A stretch of 64,000 bases of DNA from Hybos culiciformis (Eukaryota > Arthropoda > Insecta > Diptera > Hybotidae). Under the pieces are notes generated by a model. It searched no databases, had not been told where the DNA came from, and saw only the letters and a program-made list of their open reading frames with translations. Of the stretch, positions 36,101-49,769 are shown one piece after another (position 1 is the stretch's first letter; each line of letters starts with the position of its first letter). The stretch is taken from positions 4,750,176 to 4,814,175 of the forward strand of contig OZ023273.1 of the NCBI GenBank assembly GCA_964007475.1, read 5' to 3'. The translations under genes were made by a program, and so were the position numbers.

Positions 36101-37640
36101 AAAGTAATGTATGCACGAAACTTTTTAGCGTGTACATAAAGTCATTTCAATTAAATTAATGTTGATAATTTAAAAAACTATCAGACAAAAAAAATGTTTA
36201 ATCTTTTATAAGAAATTGTACCTAGTTAGTTAGTAAAAATGAGTTTTGTCATAAAATTTTGCTTATAGCAAAATTTTATGTAAATTTATTTTTTCTAGAA
36301 AAATAATTTTTTTTTTAGAAATATTTTTTACACAATGAGTTTTCCTTACTGTTATGATTGGAAAAAGTTAATACGACGCGACAGCTGGTCTTTTCAATTT
36401 GTTTTAAAAAAAAAACATAGAACAGTACTTCTTAACTGAAGCCTCTAACTCCCAATCCCAAACCCGAAATGGTAAAATCTAATCCTTTAATTGAAGTGAA
36501 AGTGAACGAGTAGCGTATAGTTTGACATTCAAAAACTTTTCAATCGATTGAATAGTTCATTAGTTGTATAAGGCTTTTAGTGACGAACAGACTGAAGGAC
36601 TTACGGATATTTAATGAAAACATATAGAAAGCGGGCCGTAAAAACTGAATTTGTATTACTTTGAATATTGTAAATGACTTTAAAACTTTAAAACATAGTT
36701 TCCATTTAAAGAATTTTTTTTTCATCTTATCTTGAATGTAGTTATTTTTTGCAAATATTTAAAAGATTGTACTTAATTTCAAACATATCCTTTACCTTAC
36801 ATACATGGTGATTACATTTTATGATCGAACATTGTACCTTATGCATGTAATTAAATGTGCATTGTACTAAAAAATAATGGTATATATTAAATTTTATAAT
36901 TTTTTATGTATCGATTTCAAAATTCTTCAAATGTTATTTTCTATATAATATATATTGGGGCTCATAATTTTTTTAAAGTTTAATAAAAATGCATACAATG
37001 GGATACATTAAATTACTTAAAATATATTATATTTATATATTTTTTAAAATAAAATTTGCATGTAAAATAATTGGCTATAAAAGATGTTAGTGATTAAATT
37101 AATTATGTAAGTTAATTTAACTTAATAGCTATCAAATTTATTGATTTTATATTTAAAAAAAAGATTAACATCTCATTGTGAAATATCAAATAAATCAATT
37201 TAGGAATAAATTGGACTGAAAAGATACTCCTTTGAAATGTATTTTCATAATTTAATTGATTTTATAATTTTCATGGATTATGTACATACTTAATTATGAA
37301 TTTGTTTTGTAAAATTGTGTAATGTTGACTATGCCTATATGCAAGAATAATTGAAAAAGCTGACGCAAATTTTTTTGTTCTTAAATATATCATTGATAAA
37401 GAACATGACTTTATTTAAAATTAATCTATTTTATTTGAAATTTTTTATTCATAAATTGCTGTACTTATACTTATAGATAAATTAAAAATATGAATCCTTT
37501 AATTTGAATTTTACTTATAATTAATAAAAGAATTAAATTTTTCTATTAATTATTACTGGGAATGCTGCAATATTGGTTTTGTAAAGTGATTACCCTGAAG
37601 ATGAAAATAAATAAAAAAAAAAAAAGAGCTGTCATGGGAC
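33200..37640. other. AT-rich intergenic region, no gene seen
   Basis: No supported gene. Frames at 33296-33532, 33581-33793 and 36540-36725 show no domains. A perfect tandem duplication of 21 bp (GGAAGTATCTTAAAATTTCTT) lies at 35372-35415. Confidence 0.5.
35372..35415. repeat. Tandem duplication, 21 bp period
   Basis: Two adjacent copies of GGAAGTATCTTAAAATTTCT plus one base, without mismatch. Confidence 0.8.
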
Positions 37641-38301
37641 ACCAGTTTGGAACGTAGTTCCTTAGCGTACATATACGTAATTTTCATTTTTTATCAATTC
37701 TCTTTTCGACTTTTTTCTACTTTTCCCAGTTTTCTCTAATTTTGCATTTTTTTCATTTAAAGAAACCTTTTTTAAGGAGCAATTTTAGACTGTTTTTTCG
37801 AATTTCGAAGATCTTTTTTGACATCGAAAATTCAAAAAGCTAAAACTAAGAGTCTATTCACTTATTAGTGATTATTGAAACAATTGAAATCGGATTTAAT
37901 ATTCCAGATTTTTTAATTTGTAAACGACACGATTTTACTGCTGTTATTTAAAAAAAATGAAATAATTTTGTCCTAAAGCTGTTCACAAATTTAATTTTAC
38001 TTCTTAAAATTCTGCAAAGGGAAATTTTAAATTTCCCACAACAAACTAAATTTGTAGTTCTACTTTTAAGTGAATTTAAAAACTAAAATTGTATAGAAAA
38101 TAAAAAAGCGGCAAAAATGGGTAAGAAAATTCGGTCGGTCACGTATTATTATAAGTTTTTGATTTCAGTCAGCCAAATATTATTTTATAAGTAGTTGATT
38201 TTAGCAGATTATACAGAATGCAGAAAATTACGTCCTCATTTTAGAAATTGTGACTCTAAGTTTATCAATTTTCATACAACGTTCAATAAAAAGCTATTAC
38301 T

Positions 38302-38347
38302 ATTTGCCGCGAGAGGGACTGTTTATTTGCCGCGAAAGGGACTGTTT
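38302..38347. repeat. Tandem pair, 23 bp period
   Basis: ATTTGCCGCGAGAGGGACTG and three bases are repeated with one change (GAGAGGG to GAAAGGG), inside the 2.6 kb element. Confidence 0.8.
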
Positions 38348-38355
38348 ACATTTTA

Positions 38356-39845
38356 TCAAATCATATAAAATGCGACGGCGTCGACTCATTATTTAAACTT
38401 TAAAAAAATTAACAGGTATCGTTAATATTGACTGTTTTGACAACCCATTTATTTAAATTTGTTTCACCCATAAGTATGTGCTATTTTTCGCCATTGGGGC
38501 ACTATTTGAATATTTAACTAAGTATGACTCTTTTGTTTACATTTGTTTTCACCCATAAGTATGTGCCTTTTTTCGCCATAGGAGTCGCTATTTGGAGACT
38601 TAAACAAGTGAATACTTATAAATTTAAATTTTTTGTTTTTGTTGTTTTTGCAACACAAAAAAAAAGAAATATCATAAGCCAAAATGGCAAAGTATCGAAA
38701 TATTTAACGCCGGCAGACGACTTGACTTGCCTTGGTACCGAATAGCGCCTTTATATTGGCAAAATAATACTGACAAAATTATACAAGATTTTTATTAACA
38801 TTGAAATTAGTATGAAAATCTAAATTTTATTTGAACTATAAAATATTAATTAGTTAATAATAAAAAATTAATATTTACTAAATATTTAATTTTATAAATA
38901 TTTTATAAATTGAAATAAAATTTAAGTTTATCAATTTTCATACAAAGTTCAATAATAAAAAATACAAGAGCCGGCGGGACGTTTGATAGATGTGAAACAT
39001 CGGAATTATTTTGTACAGAAAAGAAAACTTAAAAAAAATTAACAGGTATCGTTAATATACTTATAAATTTTAATTTTTTGTTTTTGTTGTTTTTGCAACA
39101 CAAAAAAAAAACAATTGTCAGCCGTGGCATAGTATCGAAATATCTAACGCCGGCAGACGACTTGACTTGACTTGACTTGACTTGGTACCGAATAGCGCCT
39201 TTATATTGACAAAATTATACAAAATTTAAATTTATTTACATTGAAATTAGTATGAAAATCTAAATTTTATTTGAAATATAAAATATTAATTAGTTAATAA
39301 TAAAAAAATAATATTTTCTAAGTATTTTATTAATATTTTATAAAATCAAATAAAATTTAAGTTTTCATCAAATCATATAAAATGCGACGGCGTCGACTCA
39401 TTATTTAAACTTTAAAAAAATTAACAGGTATCGTTAATTTACTTATAAATTTTCATTTTTTGTTTTTGTTGTTTACATTTACAACACAAAAAAAAACAAA
39501 TATCATAGCCAAAATGGCAAAGTATCGAAATATCTAACGCCGGCAGATGACTTGACTTGCCTTGGTACCGAATAGCGCCTTTATATTGGCAAAATAATAC
39601 TGACAAAATTAAACAAGATTTTTATTAACATTGAAATTAGTATGAAAATCTAAATTTTATTTGAACTATTAAATATTAATTAGTTAATAATAAAAAATTA
39701 ATATTTACTAAATATTTTATTTTATAAATATTTTATAAATTGAAATAAAATTTAAGTTTATCAATTTTCATACAAAGTTCAATAAAAATACAAGAGCCGG
39801 CGGGACGTTTGATAGATGTGAAACATCGGAATTATTTTGTACAGA
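38356..39845. repeat. Three-unit tandem array with 390-440 bp and about 830 bp periods
   Basis: The block around AACGCCGGCAGACGACTTGA occurs at about 38706, 39146 and 39536. Its flanks (ACTTATAAATTT..., CTTGGTACCGAATAGCGCC, TTGAAATTAGTATGAAAATC) are carried along. CAAGAGCCGGCGGGACGTTT occurs only in units 1 and 3 (about 38966 and 39792). Units 1 and 3 resemble each other more than unit 2, so an about 830-bp higher-order period is superimposed. Unit 2 has an expanded CTTGA pentamer run near 39161-39184. Confidence 0.75.
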
Positions 39846-40259
39846 TAATATTGATAGATAAATTTGATAGAATTTTGGATTTTAATTTTATAAATTTCAT
39901 TGGATGTTTACTATTCTTTTTGTTTTATTTCTATTAATTATTAATGCAAACCAAAGAACACAATATTTATTAAAATACCTAAAAAAATATAATAAAAATA
40001 TAATAATTTTTTTTAACTTTTTTTTTTGTTTATCATGTACCGACAGACGCCGACGCGATCATATTTTTGGTCGCTGCGGCTTAGCAGCGATATTTTCAAA
40101 ATTTTTTGGAACTACTGCTAAAAAAAAAAATCATTGCTCGCTCAAAATCTATTATCGCGTCGAAGTGTGTACCGACACTTTGTACTGACACTAAAGTGTT
40201 CAAATTTTTAATAAATTTTTCCATAAGAGCGTAGAATAAGGAACTACGTTCCAAAAACT

Positions 40260-43170
40260 AACAAATATATTTATTTAAAACTTGCAATAAATTTATGTAT
40301 CATTTTGAAATCAAGCTAATAATAAAGTTGCATTACTATCAATCAAGATTGTTATTATCATCATTATTATTATCTGACATTAATAATTCAAATAAGCAAA
40401 ACAGAGAAAAAGTTTTCCACAAGTAAAAAATAAAACTAAGCTTATATAAGTTTATCTATTTACACATTATACGACCCCGATAATGTTATATATAAAAAGT
40501 AGATAATTATTTTTTTTTAATATCCTGTGAACATTGTAGTACTGTATAGACATAATTAAGTCGATTAGTTTTTAATGTTGACACAATCACAACAAGGAAC
40601 AACAACGACAATATTATTATTTATTTATTTCTATCATCATGTTGTGCTTTTCTTTTTCTTTATTCACGGAAAATGAAAAGTTTATAATTATCATCCTTTC
40701 TACTTAGTATTTATTGACATTAAAGAAATGATATTCCTGGACTTGGATATTTATATAATTTATTTATAGTAGTAAGTTAGAATAAGTTCATTAAGATTTT
40801 TTTGTAAAATAAATACGAGTATTCAAATAATTTAAAATTTTTTTATAGTTGAACAAAAAATTATAATTTTTGTTTAATTTCAAGTTTGCATCTTTAATAA
40901 TAAGTTTCATGTTGATAGTTCGTTACGATAAAAAAAAAAAAATGATTCACTAAACATGAAATTTTATATTTGGTATTCATAAAACATAATAAATTGAAAT
41001 TGCTTTAATTATTATATTTATAATCAAAAGTATATTAAAAGGAAAACTGAAAAGGAAATTATGTAATTATGTCGAAAATGTTATTTATTTGGCACATGAG
41101 CTGAATGCCTTAAGGACAAATACGAATTCATTTATGTAATTAAGTTTTTTTTTTCCACTTTTTAGTATATGATAAATTCAAAATAATTCATAATTACATT
41201 TACATTACATTACATTTACATGAATAATATTAAGTGTCAAAAAAATTATTTTTCTTTAAATAACTCTATTACTAATTCAGTAAAATATAGAACGAAAAAT
41301 TAATGTAGGTACAAAATATTTCAATCGATTATAAATTTAAGATTATTTTACGAATTCATGATTTCAAATAGCGAAATAATTTCAAAGTATCATATTTGTA
41401 AAAAAAAAAAAAAATGTTGATGTTACTAACACCAGTGTTGTCAATTTTATAAACCCACTAACGATGCCAACCTTTTTAAGTATTTTGATTGGAAATTTAA
41501 AAATCAAAGTTTTTTAATAGAATCTAAAACTAAAGGGCTCTTTAGGTAACGAGTTTTTTTTAAGGTTGTGTCTGACCTGATTTTCACAATGCCTCTGTCT
41601 CTTAAATACATATTTAAAAATCTATCACTTATTCCGCCCGCCAGAAAGTTGTAACTGTTATATTTTGGTTAGCGTTAGATGGTTAGAAAATAACATTTTT
41701 TTTATAAAATTTCTATTCTATAAGTTATTTTTTTAATAATTTAAATTACAAAATATTTGTTTAAGGAGTTATGACAGGTTGAAGGTAAAATAATATTTTT
41801 TTTCCTTCTGATGGTAGGGCCCCGTTTTAATTTTTATATTGTATGTTTAAGCTCAAATCGATTTCAACAAATTTATTAAAAACCGTAATGATCAATTAAA
41901 ATCACGGTTTCATAATAATGCGTATACAGTGCTAGTGTACTTCCTTTCCTGTTAAAACTTAAATTGACAATATAAATTTAAAGAATTTATATTTTACATA
42001 ACTATGGTATATATATAATAAAAAATAATAAAAAAAAAACTCTTTGAAATGTTAAATTGATTAATCTATATAGAATTTATTAAGTATTTGGGCATTTTCA
42101 ATTAAGATTAGAACGAAACCACGTAGAAAATCCTTTTTATGTTTATTTTTAACAAAGGCGTGACAGTATTAATTAAAAAAGTAATTCCATATTTACTTAA
42201 GCAATAAAAATCTTTGAAAATTTTCAAATATATATATTATGTATACCTTAAAATACCGAATACATTTTTTCTGATAATTAAAGAATAAAAGGAAAAAATT
42301 GTATCTTTAATATTAAAGTCTTATGTATAAATTGAGCAGAAAGTAATATTGAATGGTTTTTCGTATAGAAACAAATTTATTTCTGATTTTTTATTAATCT
42401 CTTCATCAGTTCTGAACATTTCAATCCCGTAACTATAAATTTATCTACATGAAAATAATTGTACTAATCTTGCTTAAATTCAGATAAATGGTAATGATTT
42501 TAGATTAGTTCTTTAGAATTGTTTTAATCGAAATATGTACGTATATAATAAAACTGGAAATATCTTGAACTTTTAATTAATTTCGTGAAAATTTTATTAC
42601 AATTGCTTTATATTTCTGCACTAAATTCTATACGCTAATCTATACGATAATCTTTAGGAAGTGACTGACCATTGCGACATTTTTGTATTATATAATGAAC
42701 ATTATTGTAATTATTAGTGTTAACATTATTATATAATTATTGGTCTTTATATTATTTTTAGTTAAATGAAAAAAAAAAATTACCAAAATAACAACATAAA
42801 CAATATGCTACAACTACAAAAAAATAGTAAATATTAAAGAATTTAAGCAATTAAATGCAGCTTAAAAATTATAATAATATAGAAACTATATACATATAAA
42901 ATTTCTTGTTGTTATTCGTAGGTACTTATTACAAAAATGATTGATATTTTGAATAATTTTTGATTAAATACAATGGGTTGAAAATATCATTATGAATTTT
43001 TTTTTTTATTAATAAAAATATAATTAACATCTAATTTATTATGGAAATGATTATCATTATTTAATTTATTTCAAAATAGAAAAAACAAAAGCTATAAAAA
43101 ATACATGCTATAATAAAATTTCAAGGATAAAAAAACGTATTTAAATCAATAATAAACCTATATACTGACA
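40260..43170. other. AT-rich intergenic region, no gene seen
   Basis: No supported gene, long frame or structured repeat apart from short AT microsatellites. Confidence 0.5.
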
Positions 43171-43174
43171 AAAG

Positions 43175-43250
43175 CAGTATTTTTCAAAATGAGGATAATG
43201 GCCCGCGAGCAAGATTTGGCGAAAATATTCAATTACATCCGAGTCATTAG
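43175..43250. mobile_element. hAT-like transposon end (fragment)
   Basis: CAGTATTTTTCAAAATGAGG followed by a GC-rich GGCCCGCGAGC resembles the typical start of hAT-superfamily terminal repeats (CAG...TTCAAA...GG). The opposite end was not found nearby, so this is a solo or truncated end. Confidence 0.35.
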
Positions 43251-43427
43251 ACTTTATTATAATTTTATTAATTTTTCTAATTTGATTACTTGCATCATGA
43301 AGTTGCTTAATATTTTTATTTTAATAAATTAGAAGACTTTAAAAAATAGGTGTGTGTAATTTTGTTTCTCGAAAAATTGAAAAAAGTTAAAAAAGCACTG
43401 TATTTAAGGATATTCATTTTGATTATA

Positions 43428-43687
43428 TCGTCTGCTCAGAAATGAAACAACGTATAATGAAAAGTATAGTTTCGAGTAATTTGAATTTAAAGATTTGAAA
43501 ATTAAAAAAAAACGTATGAAAAACTATCAAGTAGCGTACAATTTTCATCTAAAAAACATATTTTAATCAACATTAAGAATATTGCAAAGTAGTTGTACTT
43601 ATAAAACCGAGTACGAGGAATCGAATGGTGCTATTGTCAAATAATGACGTATAAATGTCATACGTTGTTTCATTTCTCAGCAGACGA
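43428..43687. mobile_element. 260 bp MITE, copy 1, TA target site
   Basis: Terminal inverted repeats of about 30 bp start TCGTCTGCTCAGAAATGAAA and end with its near-perfect inverse TTTCATTTCTCAGCAGACGA. TA flanks both ends, as for Tc1/mariner insertions. It carries no open frame. A nearly identical copy lies 12 kb away at 55573-55831. Confidence 0.85.
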
Positions 43688-43699
43688 TATATACGATTA

Positions 43700-46600
43700 C
43701 TATATAATATATTATACAATTATACTTCAGAAACACAATATAAATTGTCAAGAAATTTCACATTGTTTTTAAAAACTACAATTGAATTGGTCTTAAATTA
43801 ACACTAAAATAGGGTAAAAGTCTTAATTCGAATTCAAAAAATGCATTTAAATTCATCCTTTACATTATTATTACGATAAAGTAAAACTTCAAATATATAG
43901 CTTTAAAATTGTTAATGTACAATTCATATGTTGAAGTTGATTCTTATATAATTTGTTTTTCTAATTAGCATTATAGAGAAAGGGAATACAACAAAAATCT
44001 ATGAAAGTGGCTCCTTTTTCATAGCATGATGATGTGCATATTCCAAAATAAAATTTTCCATTTTTTTTGTGTAGAATTTTTTTATTCAGTCTAAAATAAA
44101 AAATAAAAACAATTCATAAACCATTATAGTAGAAGTTGTTTGCAGCTGATAGTAATCCTCTAACATTGTAATTGAGGACGTGTTATGCTTATTTTAATTT
44201 AGTATCAAAAAAAAAATAAGATGATTTTAAAATTTCATGCTTTGTGAAATATTATTTTCATTAGTTTAATGCATAATTTTGCTCTTTTGGTGTAGGTGTA
44301 TATACATATCATTTCCGTTTCATTTTTTGTCTAAATAAAATAATGTTATGCGTATACATAAATTTTTCATACACAATACAACATGTAGCTATATATTACA
44401 TTTTATGAAACTAATAAATATCTAATTATTATGTTTACGACCATTTGTAAGTATATATTATTTATGAAAATAATTTTAAAATACGTTGTTTTAGGATTTA
44501 GGACGTTGTACGTGTACTACTCTCAAGGTATATGAATTGATATCAGCTTTAAATTTAAACCTTCCTAAGGCTGTTATTGTTATTATTATTATTATTATTA
44601 ATTTTCACAAAATTGTTGTTGTTAAGACTAAACCGGTATCTCGAAGTTCAAGAAAATATAAAATTCATTTTATTTTATTTGTAAATTATATTCACAATTG
44701 TTTCCCTTCTTAGTTAATTTGGTTTTAAAGCCAAAAAAAAGAATAAAATTTAAATCATTATTTTAAATTTATATTTAAATAGTTAAAAGTAAAAAAAAAA
44801 AAAGAACAAATTTATTAAGAAAATTTGAATAAAATTTTTTGGAAATTTAATTTTTAACAATAACATTTAAAAAAGAAACAACCTTAATTTTTTGTTTGTT
44901 TGTCCTCATTTCGTTCATATATAGGTATAAAATAAATTTAAAAACTTTTTCCAATTTCATAAATGTATATAGGTAGGTAAAATATTTTTATTTTATTTTT
45001 TTTAAGGATGAAATTTTTATTAATCAACGAAATTGTATAAATAAAGTTGTTACACTAATTTTCTACTTAACTTTTCTATACCTATATACCCAAAAAAAAA
45101 TAATATACAAAATTACAAAAAAAAAAAAAAATATTGCTTATGCAAATTTAAAATAAACATTAATTCCTTGAAGCATTTTAATTTTAATTCAAGGTAAACA
45201 GAAGCGATTTTGCTCACGCAAAAAATTTTTTTTTTTTATTAAAGTTGTTAATAAGTAAAATTTTTCTTCTCTTAAAAACTATAGGTTGGTACATACATCT
45301 ATATATACTTATAATGTTAAGAAATATGCTTGAGGATGTGTTCGTTGAAAATACAAATTGAATTATAAATAAATTCTTTTACCGGCAAAACTTTAATTGG
45401 ATAAAACGGTTTATTTGATGAAAATAAAAAATAAAAAAAAATGAATAAATAAAATTAATTAAATTTTTTTTATTTTTTTATTTTTTTTTATATAATTCTA
45501 TAAATATTATTTTTTATTGATGATTTTTGTTTATTAAAAACAAAATATTTTTAAATTGTGGGATTTATTTGGTATGTAGGTGCCTGCCTACATCTATAAT
45601 ATTACCAAGAAAAAATCTAACTAACTTTTCTCTGATTGATCTCGGATAGAAAAAAAAAAGGATATGCGATTTTCATTTAAATTTCAGTTCAGATTATCTA
45701 TTTCGAATCGGATTGTCTATTTTGGGTTTTATTTCTTTAATTTTTTTCTAATAAAAATATAAGCATTGTTTTTCTAAATTAAAATTGAAGAAATTTTACG
45801 TGTTTGTATATTTTTAAATATTTTCTATTTTAATTACAAGAAATGCATGTACAATTATTAGGATAGAAATAGAATGCAACCAATATATTTTGGTTTCAAT
45901 GTTATAAACTAAATTTTCAACTTATAAGACAGTTCAATGTCAAGTTGAATATTTTTTTTCAGTCAGTTTAATATTTGTTTAGTTTTTATTATTGTGTTGG
46001 AGATCATTCTTTTTTGTATATGTTAAATGTACAAAAAAAAAAAAAATTTAAATAATAAATATAAATAATAGAATCTAATTTGCCATATCAATTCATCTGA
46101 AAAATTTATCAAATAAGATTACCTATTCATTATAAAGGGATATACTATCTATAACAACATTTGATTAAATACATATTGCAAATTATTATTAAGTTCAATT
46201 TTTTAAGCTATATTTAAATAAAATACATAATATGTTATGAAATTTGACAAGACAATTGTATTTCTGTATTTTATTTATGTACAAGTAAATAAATAATATT
46301 TTATACAGCAAATAAAATATATTTTCCAGTACATTGAATGTAAAGGAAATACATTGAATACAGAGTATTTTATATTTTTATTATTATGAAATTATAAATG
46401 TATTTTATATTTAAAATCGACAAAAAATTTGTAAATAAAAATGATTTTATTTTCCACTATTTTTGCTTCTTCTTTATTGCTTTCACAGATTCAAGATAAT
46501 TTTTTTTTAGACTTATTTCAGTCCTATATTCATTTGGATAAATATTGGTTTGAAATATGTTTAATATACAATGACATTTTGAACTTCAAAAAACTGAAGT

Positions 46601-49080
46601 TTATGAATTTTTGAATTGATTATATTCAATAGCAGCAATCATAGTTTCAAAACTTGATTTCTCATGTGATGAAATTTTGTTATTAAATCTATGATTTTAA
46701 TGTACTTAAAACAGAATAATGTTTCGAAACAAATTAGACAGATACATACATATATTATTATTTTAAAATTGTTTATAATCATCGATTTTTTAGTTTATGT
46801 TTATTGCATTTAATTCACTTTTGCGCGCTTTTTTGAAGTAGAATAAAAGTAATTATATAATGGCACGATTTTTTCAAAATAAGTATTATTAAAGTCAATA
46901 AAATTTAATAATGTCATTATTTTTTTTTGAAAAAGTTGATCCTATTTATTTAATGTAAATGAAAAAAGATAAATATTATGGCGTCATTGAGAAAAAAAAA
47001 TTATGCTTTTACATGTGTTCCAAAGCCGCATAAACTATATAGGTAAGTATAAAATTTATTTAAAAAAAAAAGAATCAACATAAAATTCACGCCAAAAAAA
47101 GAATCAACATAAAAGGCGTGAAATACCAGAAAAATATTAAATTATTCAAGATTTTTAAACAAATTGTAGATCCATTTTGTTTATTGTTGAATCTGTACAT
47201 TGCTTTAAGTATCTTGGAATGACAGTAAATTATACTGGTCTCAACAGAATCAATATCTTAAGAATTATTTGTTGAATGTTATAAATGTAACACGTAAGCT
47301 TATATTGCACTATTTCTGTATCATCATTGTAAATTGGACTAAACAATGAGTTGTTGTTAGTTAAAAAAAAACACTTTCATATGAAAATTATCTGATTCTT
47401 TCTGTTTTTTCATCGAATTGCACTCAATGCCTGTAAATCCAGCTTTAATTGTATTGCTCATACATAAAACTCTTTTCATTTTAAAATTTTTTTAAACCAT
47501 CAAAAAAATCAATATTGTTGAATGATGCTAATCATCTATTGACTTCAAAATAATTTACTACTTTTCATTGGAACATTTTCTTATAAAGTTAAACTCTGTC
47601 TAACGGTGACTATTATTACTATTACAACAATATATAATTTACTGAGCTTTATTTTATTGTTTGTCATTATCATACGATCTTAGTTCTAGGTTACGCACTT
47701 TCGTTTCCTATGTAAGTCAGAAAAGCTTACGTATAGTATGTACACTAATGGTATTTGAAAAGCGCTAATGTAGTGAAAGAAGTGACACAACAAATATATA
47801 TACTTATGTACATAATGTACGTATTTATATCTATTCTGAATGTACCTAAATTATTTTAACTATGTAAATTGAAAAACTATTGATAGAAAGATTTCAATAC
47901 ACATTTTTTTAAGAGTAAATTTATTTATTCATAAATCATGGCATAAATAATTTCTGACTAATTTCTCTAGGGGTTGTTCTGTCACAGACTCATAAATTAC
48001 ATTGAATTTTATCTGGAATTTTACATAATTAAGTGTCTTTAAAATTTTATTAACATTAACTTTCGTCTCTGCAGAGGGCGGAATTTAAATTAAAACTGGA
48101 ACTTTATTTGAAAAACAAAATATTGCTGTAGGAAATTTTCTTAGAAAAATAGTCACGGAAAAAAGTTTCTCCTTTAAACTTTAAATTATTTTTGTATAAA
48201 TATTTTTTAACATAAAAAAAACATAAAGAGCATACGATTGTGCTGCAACTTATGACGTAAAATACGTCTACTATAAAAATAAAAAAACTAGCTGACTTTT
48301 TATCAAACCTCACTGACTGGACTTGCTGAGGATATAGTATGTTATTGATTTTGTTATTCGAAAAGTTTAAAAATAATATTCTTTTATATATTTTTTTTTA
48401 ATAAAATGTAACAATGTAATACAGTAAAATTTCTCTTTTTTCTATTCAAGTAGAAAAAGTTATTTCACTTTATCTTATTATGACTACCGTCTCGCCGCGC
48501 CATTCCATGCCGGTAAAAACATTTACTATAAAAAAAAATTATAACGAATTTTTTCGGATTCTGTTTCCTACGCATACGCTCTAATGGCGTAACTTGACTC
48601 ACAAGAAAACTTCCTAACTTATAAACACTTTTTTTCAAACAGAAGATCGGTTTTTTTCTGCGTTCGGCGGACGATTTTTGCTCTTTGACTGCTGCGTCCA
48701 GTTGACTTATAATTTCCTGGTTTGGAGAAAAACGGTGACTTAGAAAAAAAAAACCAAGCTCAGAATAATACTCTCATATATATATCCTCTTGATAGACGT
48801 ATTCTACGTCAAAAAAGTATATTTACACTTTTCAAACAATTTCTTTTTATTTTCGGGTGGTGAATTTTATTGTAAAAATACAGTTTTGATTAACATAAAT
48901 TATTTCCACTTATATAAGTTGTAAAAGAAATTTACGGGAAGTTTTTGAAAAATGGGTAAAAATACATTTTGCTATATACAGGGAAAACTTACAATGTTAC
49001 ATTTAGAGAAATATATCTATAACAAAGCACGTAGAAACTGTGTAAACATTTAGACTTTAACAATTTTATGATATGATCAC
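43700..49080. other. AT-rich intergenic region, no gene seen
   Basis: No supported gene. The frame at 48104-48313 is not convincing. A GC-richer patch at about 48480-48760 (CGTCTCGCCGCGCC, CGTTCGGCGGACG) stands out but shows no open frame or splice context that I trust. Confidence 0.45.
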
Positions 49081-49091
49081 GATGTAAATTA

Positions 49092-49759
49092 GGCGAAGTG
49101 CAATAACTCATCGGTACTTAACTCATCGGTCGATTTTGGATAAGTTATATCCGTTTTAACTCATCCGAAAATTGGCCGATGATTTATATCCTTTGCAATG
49201 CACATAACTCATCCATCGCTGATAAGTTATGTGCTTTCAGAAAAATAAAACTGATCTGGCAATTTTTTCGGATGACTTAAATCCTTTTTAAAACACATAA
49301 CTCACTGATCCGCAAAATTATGAGCGAACATTGTCGCCGCAGCTCCGTTTTTTTTTTTCGGTCGCTGGTCGAACTGGTGGTTGGTCAGTGGGATTTGCGG
49401 CAGTGGGTTTCCACCTCAATGCTTATTTGTAACAACCACTACTCTTTGGCCCTATTTTTTTAAAAAGGATAAAGGGGGTATCCCAGAACGTGGGAAGGGG
49501 GCGGAGGGTGGGGGCTGCGGGCGGGCGGACTCATAATTTTGCGGATGAGTTATGTGTTTTAAAAAGGGTTTAAGTCATCCGAAAAAGTTGCCAGATCAGT
49601 TTTATTTTTCTGAAAGCACATAACTTATCAGCGATGGATGAGTTATGTGCATTGCAAAGGATATAAATCATCGGCCAATTTTCGGATGAGTTAAAACGGA
49701 TATAACTTATCCAAAATCGACCGACGAGTTAAGTACCGATGAGTTATTGCGCGGACCCT
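49092..49759. mobile_element. 668 bp foldback element with about 235 bp inverted arms and a GC-rich core
   Basis: The left arm (about 49101-49328) and right arm (about 49530-49751) are near-perfect inverses, and each contains repeated AACTCATC/GATGAGTT motifs. The loop (about 49330-49528) is strikingly GC-rich for this genome, with runs such as GGGCGGAGGGTGGGGGCTGC. The sequence (G)TAAATTA occurs just outside both ends (49084-49091 and 49760-49767) as a 7-8 bp target duplication, which favours a hAT-type mechanism. No transposase frame was seen. Confidence 0.75.
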
Positions 49760-49769
49760 GTAAATTATC

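Larger units (their letters stand above)
37646..40255. mobile_element. 2.6 kb TIR-bounded element with internal higher-order tandem repeats
   Basis: The left end TTTGGAACGTAGTTCCTTA (37646-37664) is exactly inverted at 40237-40255. The terminal repeat is itself a near palindrome (GGAAC GTA GTTCC). The interior is much richer in GC islands and short repeats than the surroundings. It holds a 23-bp tandem pair (38302-38347), an 85-bp period pair (near 38465 and 38550) and three tandem units of about 390-440 bp. I see no transposase. The frames at 38524-38745 and 39904-40188 lie inside it and look non-coding. No clear target-site duplication was found. It is most likely a non-autonomous DNA transposon of unidentified superfamily. 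Confidence 0.6.

Noticed and set aside
39904..40188. 94-codon plus-strand frame starting with a signal-like MFTILFVLFLLIINA
   Set aside because: It lies inside the 2.6 kb TIR element. The hydrophobic start comes from AT-rich sequence, and the remainder has no domain and spans A/T homopolymers.
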